From positions 1-37,666 of the forward strand of contig JAMPIQ010000020.1 of NCBI GenBank assembly GCA_024699855.1: 37,666 nt of DNA. Direction: 5' to 3'. Each line of letters begins with the position of its first letter. Within the stretch, counting starts at the first letter, position 1. Source of the stretch: Aphelenchoides besseyi (Eukaryota; Nematoda; Chromadorea; Rhabditida; Aphelenchoididae). The notes under the pieces are model-generated. The model saw only the letters and a list, made by a program, of their open reading frames with translations. It made no database searches and had not been told where the DNA came from. The position numbers were made by a program, and so were the translations under genes. This document shows, piece by piece, positions 28,442-37,666 of this stretch.

Positions 28442-28463
28442 CACATAAGCACACACTTATGTG
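28442..28463. promoter_or_regulatory. Perfect palindrome upstream of arsR, probable operator
   Basis: CACATAAG - 6 nt - CTTATGTG, a perfect 8-bp inverted repeat ending 5 bp before the chosen ArsR start. Size and symmetry fit an ArsR dimer site for autoregulation. Confidence 0.6.
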
Positions 28464-28595
28464 ATTCACAAGCCCTTTCGGCGCGTGGAAGACGCGTCTT
28501 TTTCACGCTGATGGCACGAGGTGCCGTGAACGCTTTATCCCCTCGCGCGTTTTCATCCCGCCTGATACTCTTCGGGCCGGGAGCGATCAAAACAA

Positions 28596-30154
28596 GTGAC
28601 TGCATTTACGGTCTTCATCATCATTCTTCTTATGGTCATTGGGCCGAGCCTGTTTGTCGTCATCGGCAAACAGCGGGAAAAGGCCATTCCCAAGCGCCCC
28701 TCCACCGCCCTGCCCCTTGCCGAAGACGCGACGACGCTGGACCGGCATTGGCAATCGATAAGAAACGGCTGGAACGAGAAAAATGCGCTCTGCCTGCTGC
28801 ATTCCAACCTCGATGCCTTTGCGGTGCGCGTGGCGGCGGCGCGTGCCGCCGGGCGCAGCCTCGACCTGATGTATTACATGTGGAATGCCGACCTGACCGG
28901 ACGGCTGATGATGCGTGAAGTCATCGCCGCCGCCGATCGCGGCGTGCGCGTGCGTCTGCTGCTCGACGATCTCGGCGTCTCCATCTCCGACCGTATCTTC
29001 CACGCCATCGACAGCCATCCGAATATAGAGTTGCGCCTGTTCAACCCCACCCGGGCGCGGGGAAAACATTCTGCATCGAAGCATCGAGCTGGTACTGCGC
29101 TTCCGCAGCGTCAACCGGCGCATGCACAACAAGGCCTGGATTGCCGATGGCCGGGCCGTGATCGTCGGCGGGCGCAACATTGGCGACGCCTATTTCGACG
29201 CCGCCGAGCGGGCGAATTTCCACGATTTTGATATTCTCGGCTTCGGCAACATCGTCGCCGACGCCACGGAAATCTTCGACGATTACTGGGAACAGCGCCG
29301 TTTCCGTGCCCGTGCGTTCGCTATTGGCGCGCAGACCGAGCAAACTCGCAAAGCTGCGGCGCGAACTCGATGCCCTGCCGAAAAGCGAAGCGGCAAAACC
29401 CTATCTGGAGCGGGTCGATAGCCAGTATGGCCGCGACCATTTCCTGATGTCGGACCGTCTGCACTGGGTCGAGGCGGCGGATATCCTCGCCGACCCGCCG
29501 GAAAAGGCGGCGGGCAAACGCCGCAAGGGTCATAACTTCCTGATGGAAAGCCTGCTGCCGCTGATGCAGGCGGCAAGCGACAGTCTGCACATCACCTCCC
29601 CCTATTTCATTCCCGGCAAACAGGGTGTGGGGATATTTCAACAGCTCGCAGAAAACGGCGTGTCGGTCGCCATCCTCACCAATTCGCTGGCCGCGACAGA
29701 TGTGGCCGCCGTGCACGCCGGTTATGCCCGCTATCGAAAACCGCTTCTCTCCGGCGGGGTGCGCCTGCACGAGCTGCGCGCGCAGGCGGATCAGTCGAAC
29801 TTCACCCTGCGCGGCTCGGGACAGGCGAGCCTGCACACCAAGGCCTTCACCCGCGATGGCAGGACCGGCTATATCGGTTCGCTCAATTTCGATCCGCGTT
29901 CCGCCTCGCTGAATACGGAAATGGGCGTCGTCTTCAACTCGGCGCCGCTGGTTGCCTGTATGGACGAGATATTCGCCGGCGAAATCCGTCGCACCATGAG
30001 CTTCGAGCTGGAAATCGACAAAGGCAGGCACATCGTCTGGATGACGGAAGAACAGGGGCGGACAAGGACATACCGGCGCGAACCCGACGCCGCCATCAGC
30101 CGCCGCATCGTCGCCGGTATCATGCGCTTCCTGCCGCTGGAATCGCAGATTTAA
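28596..30154 (+). CDS. Phospholipase D / cardiolipin synthase-like protein (two frame breaks)
   Basis: Membrane-anchored PLD-superfamily enzyme. The GTG start at 28596 gives an N-terminal membrane helix (FTVFIIILLMVIGPSLFVVI). HKD motif 1 is HNKAWIADGRAVIVGGRNIGD (about 29120-29185) and motif 2 is LHTKAFTRDGRTGYIGSLNF (about 29830-29890); both are complete. The frame changes near 29060 and near 29320 by single-base indels, and the family sequence continues on each side. About 519 residues, the size of bacterial cardiolipin synthases with two PLD halves; a different phospholipid or nucleic-acid substrate is possible. Confidence 0.8.
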
Positions 30155-30170
30155 CGGGGAAAGCCTGGGT

Positions 30171-31004
30171 TCAGGCCGCCGGCCTTACCCCCGCTTTCGC
30201 CAGCTGTATCTGCACCAGCGTATCGAGGTTCTGGTTGACCCGGCAATAAAACTCCTCGTCGATGAAGGGGCGCAGCATGAAATCATTGCCGCCCGCCTTC
30301 AAAAACCGCGCGGAAAGCAGCCGGTTGGTGGAGGAAGACACCCCGATGATGCGCAGCTCATGCGACCCGCGCATGGTGCGGATGCGCCGTGTCAGTTCGA
30401 AGCCGTCAATATCGGGCATGTTGTAATCGGTCACCACGAGGCCGATATCGGGATTGGCCTTCAGAATATCGAGCGCCTTCGCACCGCTGTCGGCCAGGCT
30501 GACGCGGAAATTATAACGCTTGAGACGGCTCGAAAGCAGCGCCCGCGCCGTCGGGCTGTCATCGACGATCAGCACGTGATGGCGATGGTTGGTGAGAAAG
30601 CGGCAGACGGATTCCGTCAGCATATCCACGGCGAAAATATTGTCCTTCAGAATATAATCGACCACATCCTTGGCGATCAGCGTTTCGCGCGTCGCCTCAT
30701 GAAAAGTGCTGGTGAAAACGATGGTCGGGATCGAAAGATCGATCAGATATTCCAGCGCCTCGCCCTTTTCCGCCCCCGGCAGGTTGATGTTGGAAATCGC
30801 CAGCGTCACCGGTTCGGGAGAATGCTCGTAACAGGCCTGCAATTCCTCGAAATTGCGGCACACTTCCACGGTAACGCCCAGCAGTTCCTTCAGGCGCATG
30901 CTCACCATCTGGGTGAACACATTGGTATCTTCCGCCAGCAAGATGCGGCTGTTGGTAAAAGGCACGCCAGAATATTGCATGCCCGTAATGCCTAGAAAAT
31001 TCAT
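30171..31004 (-). CDS. Response regulator with two receiver domains
   Basis: Stand-alone tandem-receiver protein without an output domain. REC1 (about residues 17-135) begins SRILLAEDTNVFTQMV but has Asn at the usual phosphoacceptor place (LAISNINLPG), so it looks like a pseudo-receiver. REC2 (about 145-270) has the acid pair in HVLIVDDSPTARALL, the phosphoacceptor Asp in VVTDYNMPDIDGFEL, the Ser/Thr switch in IGVSSST, but Arg for the usual Lys (FMLRPF). Likely takes part in a phosphorelay or a chemotaxis-like pathway; the partner is not in the window. The Met at 31004 has GGGG four bases upstream; an in-frame Met at 31022 lacks a ribosome site. Converges with the PLD gene. Confidence 0.82.
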   Translation of the reverse strand: MNFLGITGMQYSGVPFTNSRILLAEDTNVFTQMVSMRLKELLGVTVEVCRNFEELQACYEHSPEPVTLAISNINLPGAEKGEALEYLIDLSIPTIVFTSTFHEATRETLIAKDVVDYILKDNIFAVDMLTESVCRFLTNHRHHVLIVDDSPTARALLSSRLKRYNFRVSLADSGAKALDILKANPDIGLVVTDYNMPDIDGFELTRRIRTMRGSHELRIIGVSSSTNRLLSARFLKAGGNDFMLRPFIDEEFYCRVNQNLDTLVQIQLAKAGVRPAA

Positions 31005-31112
31005 TCTGCCCCGATCCCCCATCGTATGTCAGGGAAAGATAGCAGGCTCATTTTTCAAAATCATTAATAACACTTTTGCCGGAAAAGCAGTTGAGCACAT
31101 GCTTACCTAAAC

Positions 31113-31137
31113 GGAAACACGGCCCGCGAGGGGCCGT
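31113..31137 (-). terminator. Possible terminator of the flavoprotein gene
   Basis: Stem ACGGCCC / GGGCCGT with a 5-nt loop 29 bp past the stop at 31166, followed on the minus strand by GTTTCC. The T-run is weak. Confidence 0.5.
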
Positions 31138-31165
31138 ATTCCGAGTTTGGGAGGGGTATTTTGTC

Positions 31166-33682
31166 TCAGGCGCGCAGAAGCGCATTGTCCGTGTCGAACG
31201 GGCTTTCTTCCACCACTTCGGCATCATAGGACGTACCGAGAATGCGGATCTTGAGCTTGGTGCCCACGGCCGCATATTCCGGTTTGAGCATGGCGAGCGC
31301 GATGGATTTGCCGAGACGCCAGCCGAAACCGCCGCTCGTCACGCGGCCCGCAAGCGCGCCGCTTTCATCGACGATTGCCTCCGAACCGCGCGCATCGACA
31401 TCCGTATTGCCTGACACGGTGAGCGTCGAGAACACCCACTTCACGCCGGCCTCCTTGTAAGCCACCAGCGCATCACGGCCGATGAAGCTTTTCTCCGGGC
31501 GCAGGAAGCGGTCAAGACCGGATTCATAGGCGTTGTATTCAACCGAAAGCTCGCGTCCCATGTTGCGATAGGATTTTTCGAGCGACATCGACACCATGGC
31601 GCGGATACCGAAGGGCTTGATGCCGAATTCGGCGCCCGCTTCCATCAGCCGGTCGAAGATGTAATTCTGCATCTCGATCGGGTGGTGCAGTTCCCAGCCA
31701 AGCTCGCCCACGAAGTTGACGCGCAGCGCATGCGCCGTCGCAACGCCGACGGAAATCTGCTTGCCGGTGAGCCAGGGGAAGTCCTTGTTCTCAAGGCTGG
31801 TGCGGGTCAACTTCTTAAGCAGATCACGCGACTTCGGACCGGCAAGAACCAGCACGCCGTATTTTCTGGGGTGATCGGCTGCAGCACAACCGAGCCATCG
31901 GTCGGTGCCAGACGGAACAGTACGTCGTGGTCATGGGCTTCGAGACCACCGGGCCGAAACCATGTAGAAGCGGCCCGGCGCCCATTCATAGACCGTGAAT
32001 TCCGCCTTCACACCGCCGTTCGGCGTCAGAAGATGGGTGAGCGCGATACGGCCACGCTTCTTCGGCACCGCGTTGGCGAGAATGCTGTCCAGCCATGCCC
32101 GCGCACCGGGGCCGGAGACCTCCATCTTGGCGAAGGCCGACATATCGAGCACGCCGACATTCTGGTGGACATTCTTCACCTCGTTGCCGACATGTTCGAA
32201 ATAGTTCGAGCGGCGGAACGACCATTTCTCAACGATACGGCCGTCATCCAGGGCCGGCGCATGGTTGTGGCTCGTGATGACATCGGCACCCACGCCGAGA
32301 TCTTCCTCGCGCAGCGCATAACCTTCCGGCGCATACCAGTTGGCGCGCTCCCAGCCATAGACGGAGCCGAAGACGCCGCCGAGCTTCTTCAGACGATCAT
32401 AAACCGGTGTCGTCTTCAGCGGGCGGGCGGCGGAGCGCTCTTCGTCCGGGTAATGCATGGTGAAGACGTTGGCATAGGCTTCCTCGTTCTTGGCGATGAG
32501 GTAACCTTCCGTTGCGTAAGGGCCGAAGCGGCGCGGATCGACACCCATCAGGTCGAGCGTCGGCTCGCCATCAACGATCCATTCCGCCAGCTGCCAGCCA
32601 GCGCCACCAGCAGCGGTGATGCCGAAGGAATGGCCTTCGTTCAGCCAGAAATTCTTGAGGCCCGGCGCGGGACCGACAATCGGGTTGCCATCAGGCGTAT
32701 AGGCGATAGCACCGTTATAGACCTTCTTGATGCCCACTTCGCCGAAGGCCGGAACGCGCACCATGGCGGTTTCGATATGCGGCATCAGGCGGTCGAGTTC
32801 TTCCTGGAACAGCTCATATTCGCTGTCATCAGAGGGACCGTCAACATAACAGACCGGCGCGCCGACTTCATAAGGACCGAGGATCAGGCCGCCCGCTTCC
32901 TCGCGCATATACCAGGCGGAGTCGGATTCGCGCAGCACGCCCATTTCCGGCAGGCCCTGGCGGCGGCGCTCCTGAATGGCCGGGTGCGGCTCGGTGACGA
33001 TATATTGATGCTCGACCGGAATGACCGGAATGTTGATGCCAACCATCTCGCCGGTCTTGCGGGCAAAGGAGCCCGTGCAGGAGATGATGTGCTCGGCGAT
33101 GATCTCGCCCTTGTCGGTTGTCACCTTCCAGTGACCGTCTTCCAGCTGCTCGATGGCGGTGACGGTGGTGTTGCGATAGATGGTCGCCCCGCGGTCACGC
33201 GCGCCCTTGGCGAGCGCCTGCGTCAGATCGGCAGGCTGAATATAACCGTCATCGGGATGCTGGATGGCGCCGAGCAGGCCGTCCGTCTCGCAGAGCGGCC
33301 AGATTTCCTTCACCTGCTCCGGCGTCAGCATGTTGACGCGCACGCCGATGGTCTCGGCGATGCCGGCATAATACATATATTCGTCCCAGCGATCCTTCGT
33401 GCGGGCGAGACGGATATTCGAAACCTTGGAGAAGCCGACATTCATGCCGGTCTCTTCCTGAAGCTCCTCATAGAACTTCACGGAATATTTGTGAATCTGG
33501 CCAACCGAATAGCTCATGTTGAACAGTGGCAGAAGCCCGGCCGCATGCCAGGTGGAACCCGAAGTCAGCTCCTTGCGCTCGATGAGCACGCTGTCGCTCC
33601 AGCCCTTCTTGGCAAGATGATAAAGCGTCGAAACGCCAACGACGCCGCCACCGATCACCACCGCCCGTGCATGTGTCTTCAT
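31166..33682 (-). CDS. Dimethylglycine/sarcosine dehydrogenase-like flavoprotein with GcvT domain (two frame breaks)
   Basis: Two-part oxidoreductase of about 838 residues that would demethylate N-methylated glycines and pass the C1 unit to folate. The N-terminal FAD fold (RAVVIGGGVVGVSTLYHLAK) is followed by TSGSTWHAAGLL, where the His is the covalent-FAD residue in dimethylglycine dehydrogenases. The DAO domain runs to about residue 370 (HSFGITAAGGAGWQLAEWI), then a FAO_M linker and the GcvT folate-binding domain (NVGVLDMSAFAKMEVSGPGA; GELGWELHHPIEMQNYIFD) and C-terminal barrel. Frame breaks near 31945 and 31865 only affect a short segment. Betaine catabolism is the likely pathway; exact substrate not decided. 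Confidence 0.85.
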
Positions 33683-33981
33683 TTACAGAACCCCTGAAAA
33701 GCGCCGGCCTTGCCTTATTCCGCCGACATTGGATGAGAGGAATATGAAGCGCTTGCGGGTTGTTCAGCCGCCTGATTGCGACATGGCCATAGGGTGCTGC
33801 GACAGGGAAGAAAATGCGGAGCACGCCGGATGAATGCAGCACAGCTTTGCCGCTCGTTTCTTCTCCCCGCCGGGAGAAGGTGGCCCGAAGGGTCGGATGA
33901 AGGGGGCAAGCTGTCTAAATACGTCTACCCTAGCCCCCTCGTCCCGCTGCCCGGAACTCGACGTCCACAAGCAACAGCGAT
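33683..33981. other. Intergenic region between the flavoprotein and the MscS channel gene
   Basis: About 300 bp without a convincing gene. It holds the start-proximal region of the flavoprotein gene and, at 33860-33912, a hairpin repeat listed separately. An in-frame read-through of the channel gene across this region is an effect of a frame break at its end. Confidence 0.5.
33860..33912. repeat. Intergenic hairpin repeat of rhizobial type
   Basis: CTTCTCCC-CGCC-GGGAGAAG (33860-33879) followed by GTGGCCCGAAGGGTCGGATG and a G-run. This kind of short palindromic element with a trailing GGCCCGAAGGGTCGGATGAG block is frequent between genes in Rhizobiales. Only one copy is in this window. Confidence 0.5.
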
Positions 33982-36600
33982 CTACGCTTTCGCGCCGGGT
34001 TTTCTCCTTCGGCTCAGTCAGCTTCTCGCTCTTCGAGGCCTCTTTCTCTGCCGTTGCCGCCCCCGTATGGGCCACCACCGCCTTGTCGCCCTCCTCTGAA
34101 AGCAGCGCCGCAAGCATCTGCGGGTTGGCGTCGCCTTCCACGTGGATATTGAGGTTGCGCTGCGGGAACGGAATGTCGATCCCCTCCTCCCGGAAGCGCT
34201 GGAGGATTGCGATACGCAGCGCGTTTTTCACGCCAAGACCGTTGGAGAGATCGGCAAGGTGGAAACGAAGTTCGAAATCCAGCGAAAAATCGCCGAAGCG
34301 CAGGAACTCCACATGCGGCTCGGGATTGCGCAGCACCGGCGGCTGGGCGCGCACCAGTTCCAGCAGAATATCCATCACCTTCTGCGGATCGGAATCGTAA
34401 GAGACGGAAACGGGAATTTCCGCGCGCATGATGCGGTTGCGGTGTGTGTCCAGTTGCCGACCGAGGAATTGATGAACTCCGAATTCGGCACGATGATCGA
34501 CTGGCCGCGGAAGGTTTCGATCTCGGTGGCGCGCACGGAAAGCCGCTTGACGGTGCCTTCCGTCGTGCCTGTCACCACCCAGTCGCCCACCTTGAAGGGG
34601 CGTTCCACCAGCAGAATGAGGCCGGAGACGAAGTTGGAGACGATGTTCTGCAGGCCGAAACCGATACCGACCGAAAGGGCCGAAGCCACCAGCGCCAGGC
34701 TGGAGAGGTTGAGACCGGCCGAAGACACGCCGAAGATGGCAGCCACCGCGATACCGAGATAACCGATACCGGTCTTGACCGAGTGCGCACCCCGGCATCC
34801 ACCTGGCCGCGCGCCATGACGTTATTGTCCAGCCACTTCTGGAACCAGCGGGTGACGATGTAACCGATGGCGAAGACGAGAACGCCGCCGAAGAGGCCAA
34901 TCAGCGAAATCGAAGCATTGCCGACGGTGATGCCGGTCAACAGGCGATAGGCCCAGCTTTCGATATCGCCCGGCTGGAAGCCCCAGGAAAACAGGATGAG
35001 CGGCACGCCGAAGGCAAGCGCAACGGCATAGATGCCAAGCCCCGCGGCAAGGCCGGCCTGATCGAGCGCCACCACGCCGAGACCGAAACGCCGCGCGAGA
35101 TAACGGCCGGCAAGCGATTCTGCAAAGGCGCCCTGTCGCGAAATCGCCTTGCCCGAGAGAATGCCGATATACATCGTCGCCAGCACCGCGCCGGTGGCGA
35201 CGATCTGCGTGGCGAGGAAGCGTGCAAGCCCGACATAACCCGTCAGGCAGGCGCCGATGAGAATGAGGCCGCCCACCCCGCAGCAGGATGACCAGCCAGC
35301 GTGGGAGGCGCTGGTTGCCGGTCTCGTAATCCTGCCCCTCGCCGATCACCGGCCGTAGGAACGATACGGTCAGCAGGATAAGGCCGATGATGATCGAGGC
35401 GAGGAAACTCTTGGCAACCGTGACGATCAGCGGCGAATAAAGCGTCTCGCTGATCGTGCCGAACAGGTAATCGAGCCCATTGACGAGCGCCATCAGCAGC
35501 ACCGCCGAAGACAGCGTGTGCGCGCCCTTGTTGGACACCTTCAGAAGACGCCATTCCGGCTGCGTCGGCGCAAAGATCGCATAGCTCAGCCGCGAGACGA
35601 AATAAACGAAACCGGTGATCGCCATCGCCCCGAACAGGATCGGCGCGATGTCTGACCGCAGCACGTTGTTGAAATTATCGAGGAAGAAGGCGGAGGTGAC
35701 GAGAAACAGGAAGAGCGACAGCGACTGCACCATGGTGGACCAGAAGGCCACCGAAAGCCGTCTCAGATAGGAAGGCTCGCCCGTAAAGGCACGCCGGTCC
35801 ATGCGGCTGCCGAAAAAGCGGTAACCGCCCACGAGAAACAGCAGGGCGGCCATGATCGACAGCGTCACCGCCCCGAACATCGGCAGGCGCTTGTAATTCC
35901 AGACGAAACTCGCCCAGCTGCTGAAAGCGTTGTTGAGGTTGGTCAATTCGGTCAGAAAGGCGGAGGAGGCATCGCCCAGCGTCTGCGCCGAAACCTCCGT
36001 GCGCTTGAACAGGGTGGCGGCGAAAAGCGCCCGGCGAACGGCGGTGATGTTATTGGAAATTTGCGCGGCATTGGTGGCCGTGCTCTCCACCTCGCCGGCA
36101 ATCGCATTCACCTCGGCCCGTTCCGCCGTCAGCCGGTTTCGTTCCTCCGTCACCATGCTGGCTTCCGGCGGCTGGTCGTCCGCGGGCGCCGCACCCAGCG
36201 CATCCAGCCGGGTCTTGATCTGGTCGAGACGGGTGCGCAGCTTGGTGTTGGCGGCGGCGGCATCGGCGGCAATGGTGTCGGCGCGGCCCTTCAGGTCCAC
36301 AAGCTGCGCATCGTCGCTGCCGCCCGCTTCCACCTGTTTGGCGATCGCCGCTACATCGGCCTTCCATTTCTCCAGCTCCGCCCTCGCCTGTTCGACGGTC
36401 GAGGCCTGGATAGCCACCGGGGCGGGCGATGTTGTTTCCCCCTGCGCCGCCGCCGGCATTGCCGACAAAAGACCGCCGGCCAGAAAAAGCACCATGGCCA
36501 TTATCACCGCCATGGCGCCCCTTTGCCGTCGATCCCGCACCAGGCCGTCGAACATCCTTCTGCCGTCCATCAATCCGCCGAACATCAACCGCACATCCAT
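33982..36600 (-). CDS. MscS-family mechanosensitive channel with N-terminal DUF3772 domain (frame breaks)
   Basis: Large inner-membrane channel protecting against osmotic downshock. Starts MDVRLMFGGLMDGRRMFDGL at 36600; a first hydrophobic segment (GAMAVIMAMVLFLAGGLLSA) acts as signal or anchor, followed by a periplasmic coiled-coil DUF3772-like region (LEKWKADVAAIAKQVEAGGS; RTRLDQIKTRLDALGA), about eight to ten membrane helices, then the MscS core: LNLSSLALVASALSVGIGFG, LQNIVSNFVSGLILLVERPF, GTTEGTVKRLSVRATEIETF and the C-terminal beta/alpha domain (EEGIDIPFPQRNLNIHV). Frame breaks near 35280, 34790, 34420 and 33995; after the last, the stop is TAG at 33982. About 870 residues. Confidence 0.82.
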
Positions 36601-36747
36601 GCCTTTCGTCTCTTTGCGCCGCATCAGGCTTTTTAGCGCCTGCCGCGCGGAAAACCACCCGCATAAAGCGAGGGTTTTCAGGAGTTTGCCTTGCTTTTCA
36701 CCACGAGAATCATCACCTTTGATGATGCAGCAACATGGGAGGAAATC

Positions 36748-37008
36748 ATGGAATCTGCTGGCATTGGCTGGATCGCAGCCATCATCATCGGTGGTGTCGC
36801 CGGGTGGCTCGCCGAACAATTCATGAAAAGCAATATGGGTGTTTTCATGAACATCCTTCTTGGAATCGTCGGCGCGATCGTCGCCAACGCCATCCTTTCG
36901 GTATTTGGAATCGTTCTGCAAGGTTGGCTCGGTTATCTCATCGCCGGTTTCATCGGCGCCTGCATCCTCATCCTTATCGGCCGGGCTTTCAGGCGCGCGG
37001 ATGAATAA
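36748..37008 (+). CDS. GlsB/YeaQ/YmgE family membrane protein
   Basis: 86 residues, three membrane helices (GWIAAIIIGGVAGWLAEQFM; MNILLGIVGAIVANAIL; LGYLIAGFIGACILILIG), Gly-rich, ending in a basic-acidic RRADE tail. This is the 'transglycosylase-associated' family (PF04226), usually stress-inducible; biochemical role unclear. The ATG at 36748 is preceded by GGAGGAAATC, an excellent ribosome site, so a longer reading from 36691 is rejected. Divergent from the MscS gene. Confidence 0.88.
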   Translation: MESAGIGWIAAIIIGGVAGWLAEQFMKSNMGVFMNILLGIVGAIVANAILSVFGIVLQGWLGYLIAGFIGACILILIGRAFRRADE

Positions 37009-37102
37009 AAGGAAAAATCCGTAAAACCCCGGATTTCCAGACTTTTCCAGCGCGACTGAAATTTTTTCGTCACAAAAAATCGAAGAAATTTCATTTCCGC
37101 GC

Positions 37103-37131
37103 TGGACAAGCCCAAACTTCCCCTTTATACG
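37103..37131 (+). promoter_or_regulatory. Sigma-70-type promoter of tRNA-Lys
   Basis: TGGACA (37103-37108) and TATACG (37126-37131) with a 17-bp spacer; the -10 box ends 29 bp before the mature tRNA. Both boxes are close to consensus and the spacing is ideal. Confidence 0.65.
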
Positions 37132-37160
37132 CCCCCTCACACCGCCACACGGTGCCGGTC

Positions 37161-37175
37161 GGGTGATTAGCTCAG

Positions 37176-37226
<51 letters not shown>

Positions 37227-37236
37227 TCACCCACCA
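37161..37236 (+). tRNA. tRNA-Lys (anticodon CTT)
   Basis: 76 nt with encoded CCA. Acceptor GGGTGAT / ATCACCC, D-arm AGCTCAGTTGGTAGAGC, anticodon stem GCTGA / TCAGC with loop CTCTTAA (anticodon CTT), T-arm GTAGGTTCGAGCCCTAC. All stems are perfect; clearly functional. No integrated element is seen at its 3' end. Confidence 0.97.
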
Positions 37237-37337
37237 TTAACTCCTCGATTTATCATAAAATTAACGGACGCAGCCAGCGTCGGCCATACGGGCCGATGAG
37301 GCCCGGGGTAAGCTGCGAGCCTTGGACGCCGCCCGTT

Positions 37338-37360
37338 AAAAAAGGCGGCTTGCGCCGCCT
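37338..37360 (-). terminator. Terminator of the Cys-rich protein gene
   Basis: On the minus strand a 7-bp stem AGGCGGC / GCCGCCT with a 4-nt loop runs into six T, about 48 bp past the stop at 37408. Confidence 0.8.
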
Positions 37361-37407
37361 CTGTGGGTGTTTCCAAAGCGCATTGTTCACGCGTAGCTAG
37401 AAGCCTC

Positions 37408-37666
37408 TCAGCGGCATTGCCCCGCCAGCTCGACACCTTCCTTGATCAACCCTTCATTGACCGCAAAACCGGTCTCCCGCCGGAATTTGCTACCGAGAAC
37501 GGCAACCAGATTGCTGACATTCGGGGAGCCGTCAGCACCGAAAAGCTCAAGATTGTCATTGACCCCGACGTTCACGCTGGCCGCCATACCCCGCGCAACG
37601 CCATCCGGGCAATTGCAGCTCCCGCACTGGCCGGCCACCGGAGTGCCGTTTGCAGGTTTTGCGCAG
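37408..37666 (-). CDS. Hypothetical Cys-rich protein, 3' part (5' end outside the window)
   Basis: The minus-strand frame is open to the window edge; about 85 C-terminal residues are visible. They start with a Cys/Pro-rich stretch (CAKPANGTPVAGQCGSCNCP), continue with ASVNVGVNDNLELFGADGSP and end LAGQCR. The spaced Cys residues suggest an exported protein with disulfides, but the signal peptide would be off the window. A GTG at 37638 is in frame and could be taken as a start, but the coding character continues upstream. Family not recognised. Confidence 0.55.
   Translation of the reverse strand, partial: CAKPANGTPVAGQCGSCNCPDGVARGMAASVNVGVNDNLELFGADGSPNVSNLVAVLGSKFRRETGFAVNEGLIKEGVELAGQCR

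Noticed and set aside
31682..33697. 671-codon plus-strand ORF opposite the flavoprotein gene
   Set aside because: Shadow of the dehydrogenase coding strand; no recognisable domain.
33764..33981. In-frame extension of the MscS protein past 33982
   Set aside because: The extension runs through an intergenic hairpin repeat and has no channel features; a shift near 33995 gives a natural end at 33982.
37161..37400. tRNA-Lys as integration site of an element
   Set aside because: No integrase gene and no duplicated tRNA 3' end nearby; the toxin island lies more than 10 kb away.

Overview
The window looks like chromosomal DNA of an alphaproteobacterium of the Rhizobiales, most likely Agrobacterium or Rhizobium. 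Reasons: GC-rich coding with strong G/C third positions; a class II DAHP synthase beside glutathione reductase, rpiA and gph; a tpiA-secG-pyrG block in which SecG has an Ala/Pro-rich tail; a DUF3772-type MscS channel; and intergenic palindromic repeats of the rhizobial kind. This is inference from protein families; no search was run.

Layout. (1) 1-15434, core genes: 5' end of DAHP synthase, gor, a DUF2059 protein and rpiA on the minus strand; gph and a small caspase-like protein on plus; an L,D-transpeptidase on minus; fumC on plus; pyrG, secG and tpiA on minus; a secreted alpha/beta hydrolase on minus; parE on plus. (2) 15435 to about 27109, an accessory island: a small degraded ORF, a truncated two-partner-secretion transporter (TpsB), then a chain of start-less TpsA/CdiA-type C-terminal cassettes, each followed by a small immunity-type gene, then an IS3-family element with extra tandem copies of its right end, then the 3' stump of an epimerase-like gene. 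(3) 27119-37666, core genes again: a ClpP paralogue, an ArsR regulator with an SRPBCC protein, a phospholipase-D/cardiolipin-synthase-like enzyme, a two-receiver response regulator, a dimethylglycine/sarcosine-dehydrogenase-like flavoprotein, an MscS channel, a GlsB/YeaQ protein, tRNA-Lys(CTT), and the 3' end of a Cys-rich protein.

The main find is the island. Four toxin/immunity units can be read: a BECR-like nuclease domain with its partner; a second nuclease-like domain with its partner; an ADP-ribosyltransferase-like domain with its partner; and a barnase-type 3' remnant followed by a barstar-type gene that starts at CTG and is easily missed. Two cassettes share a direct repeat of about 800 bp of TpsA sequence, offset by 3368 bp, which would allow homologous exchange of toxin tips. 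No amino-terminal TPS secretion domain and no complete transporter is present, so the array looks like an orphan store of immunity genes and silent toxin tips, not a working secretion system.

Quality warning. At least a dozen core genes (gor, rpiA, gph, fumC, pyrG, secG, tpiA, parE and others) are interrupted by single-base or very short indels, most of them an extra base in a short homopolymer. Several are normally essential, so these are most likely uncorrected sequencing errors. I give such genes their full extent and list the breaks.
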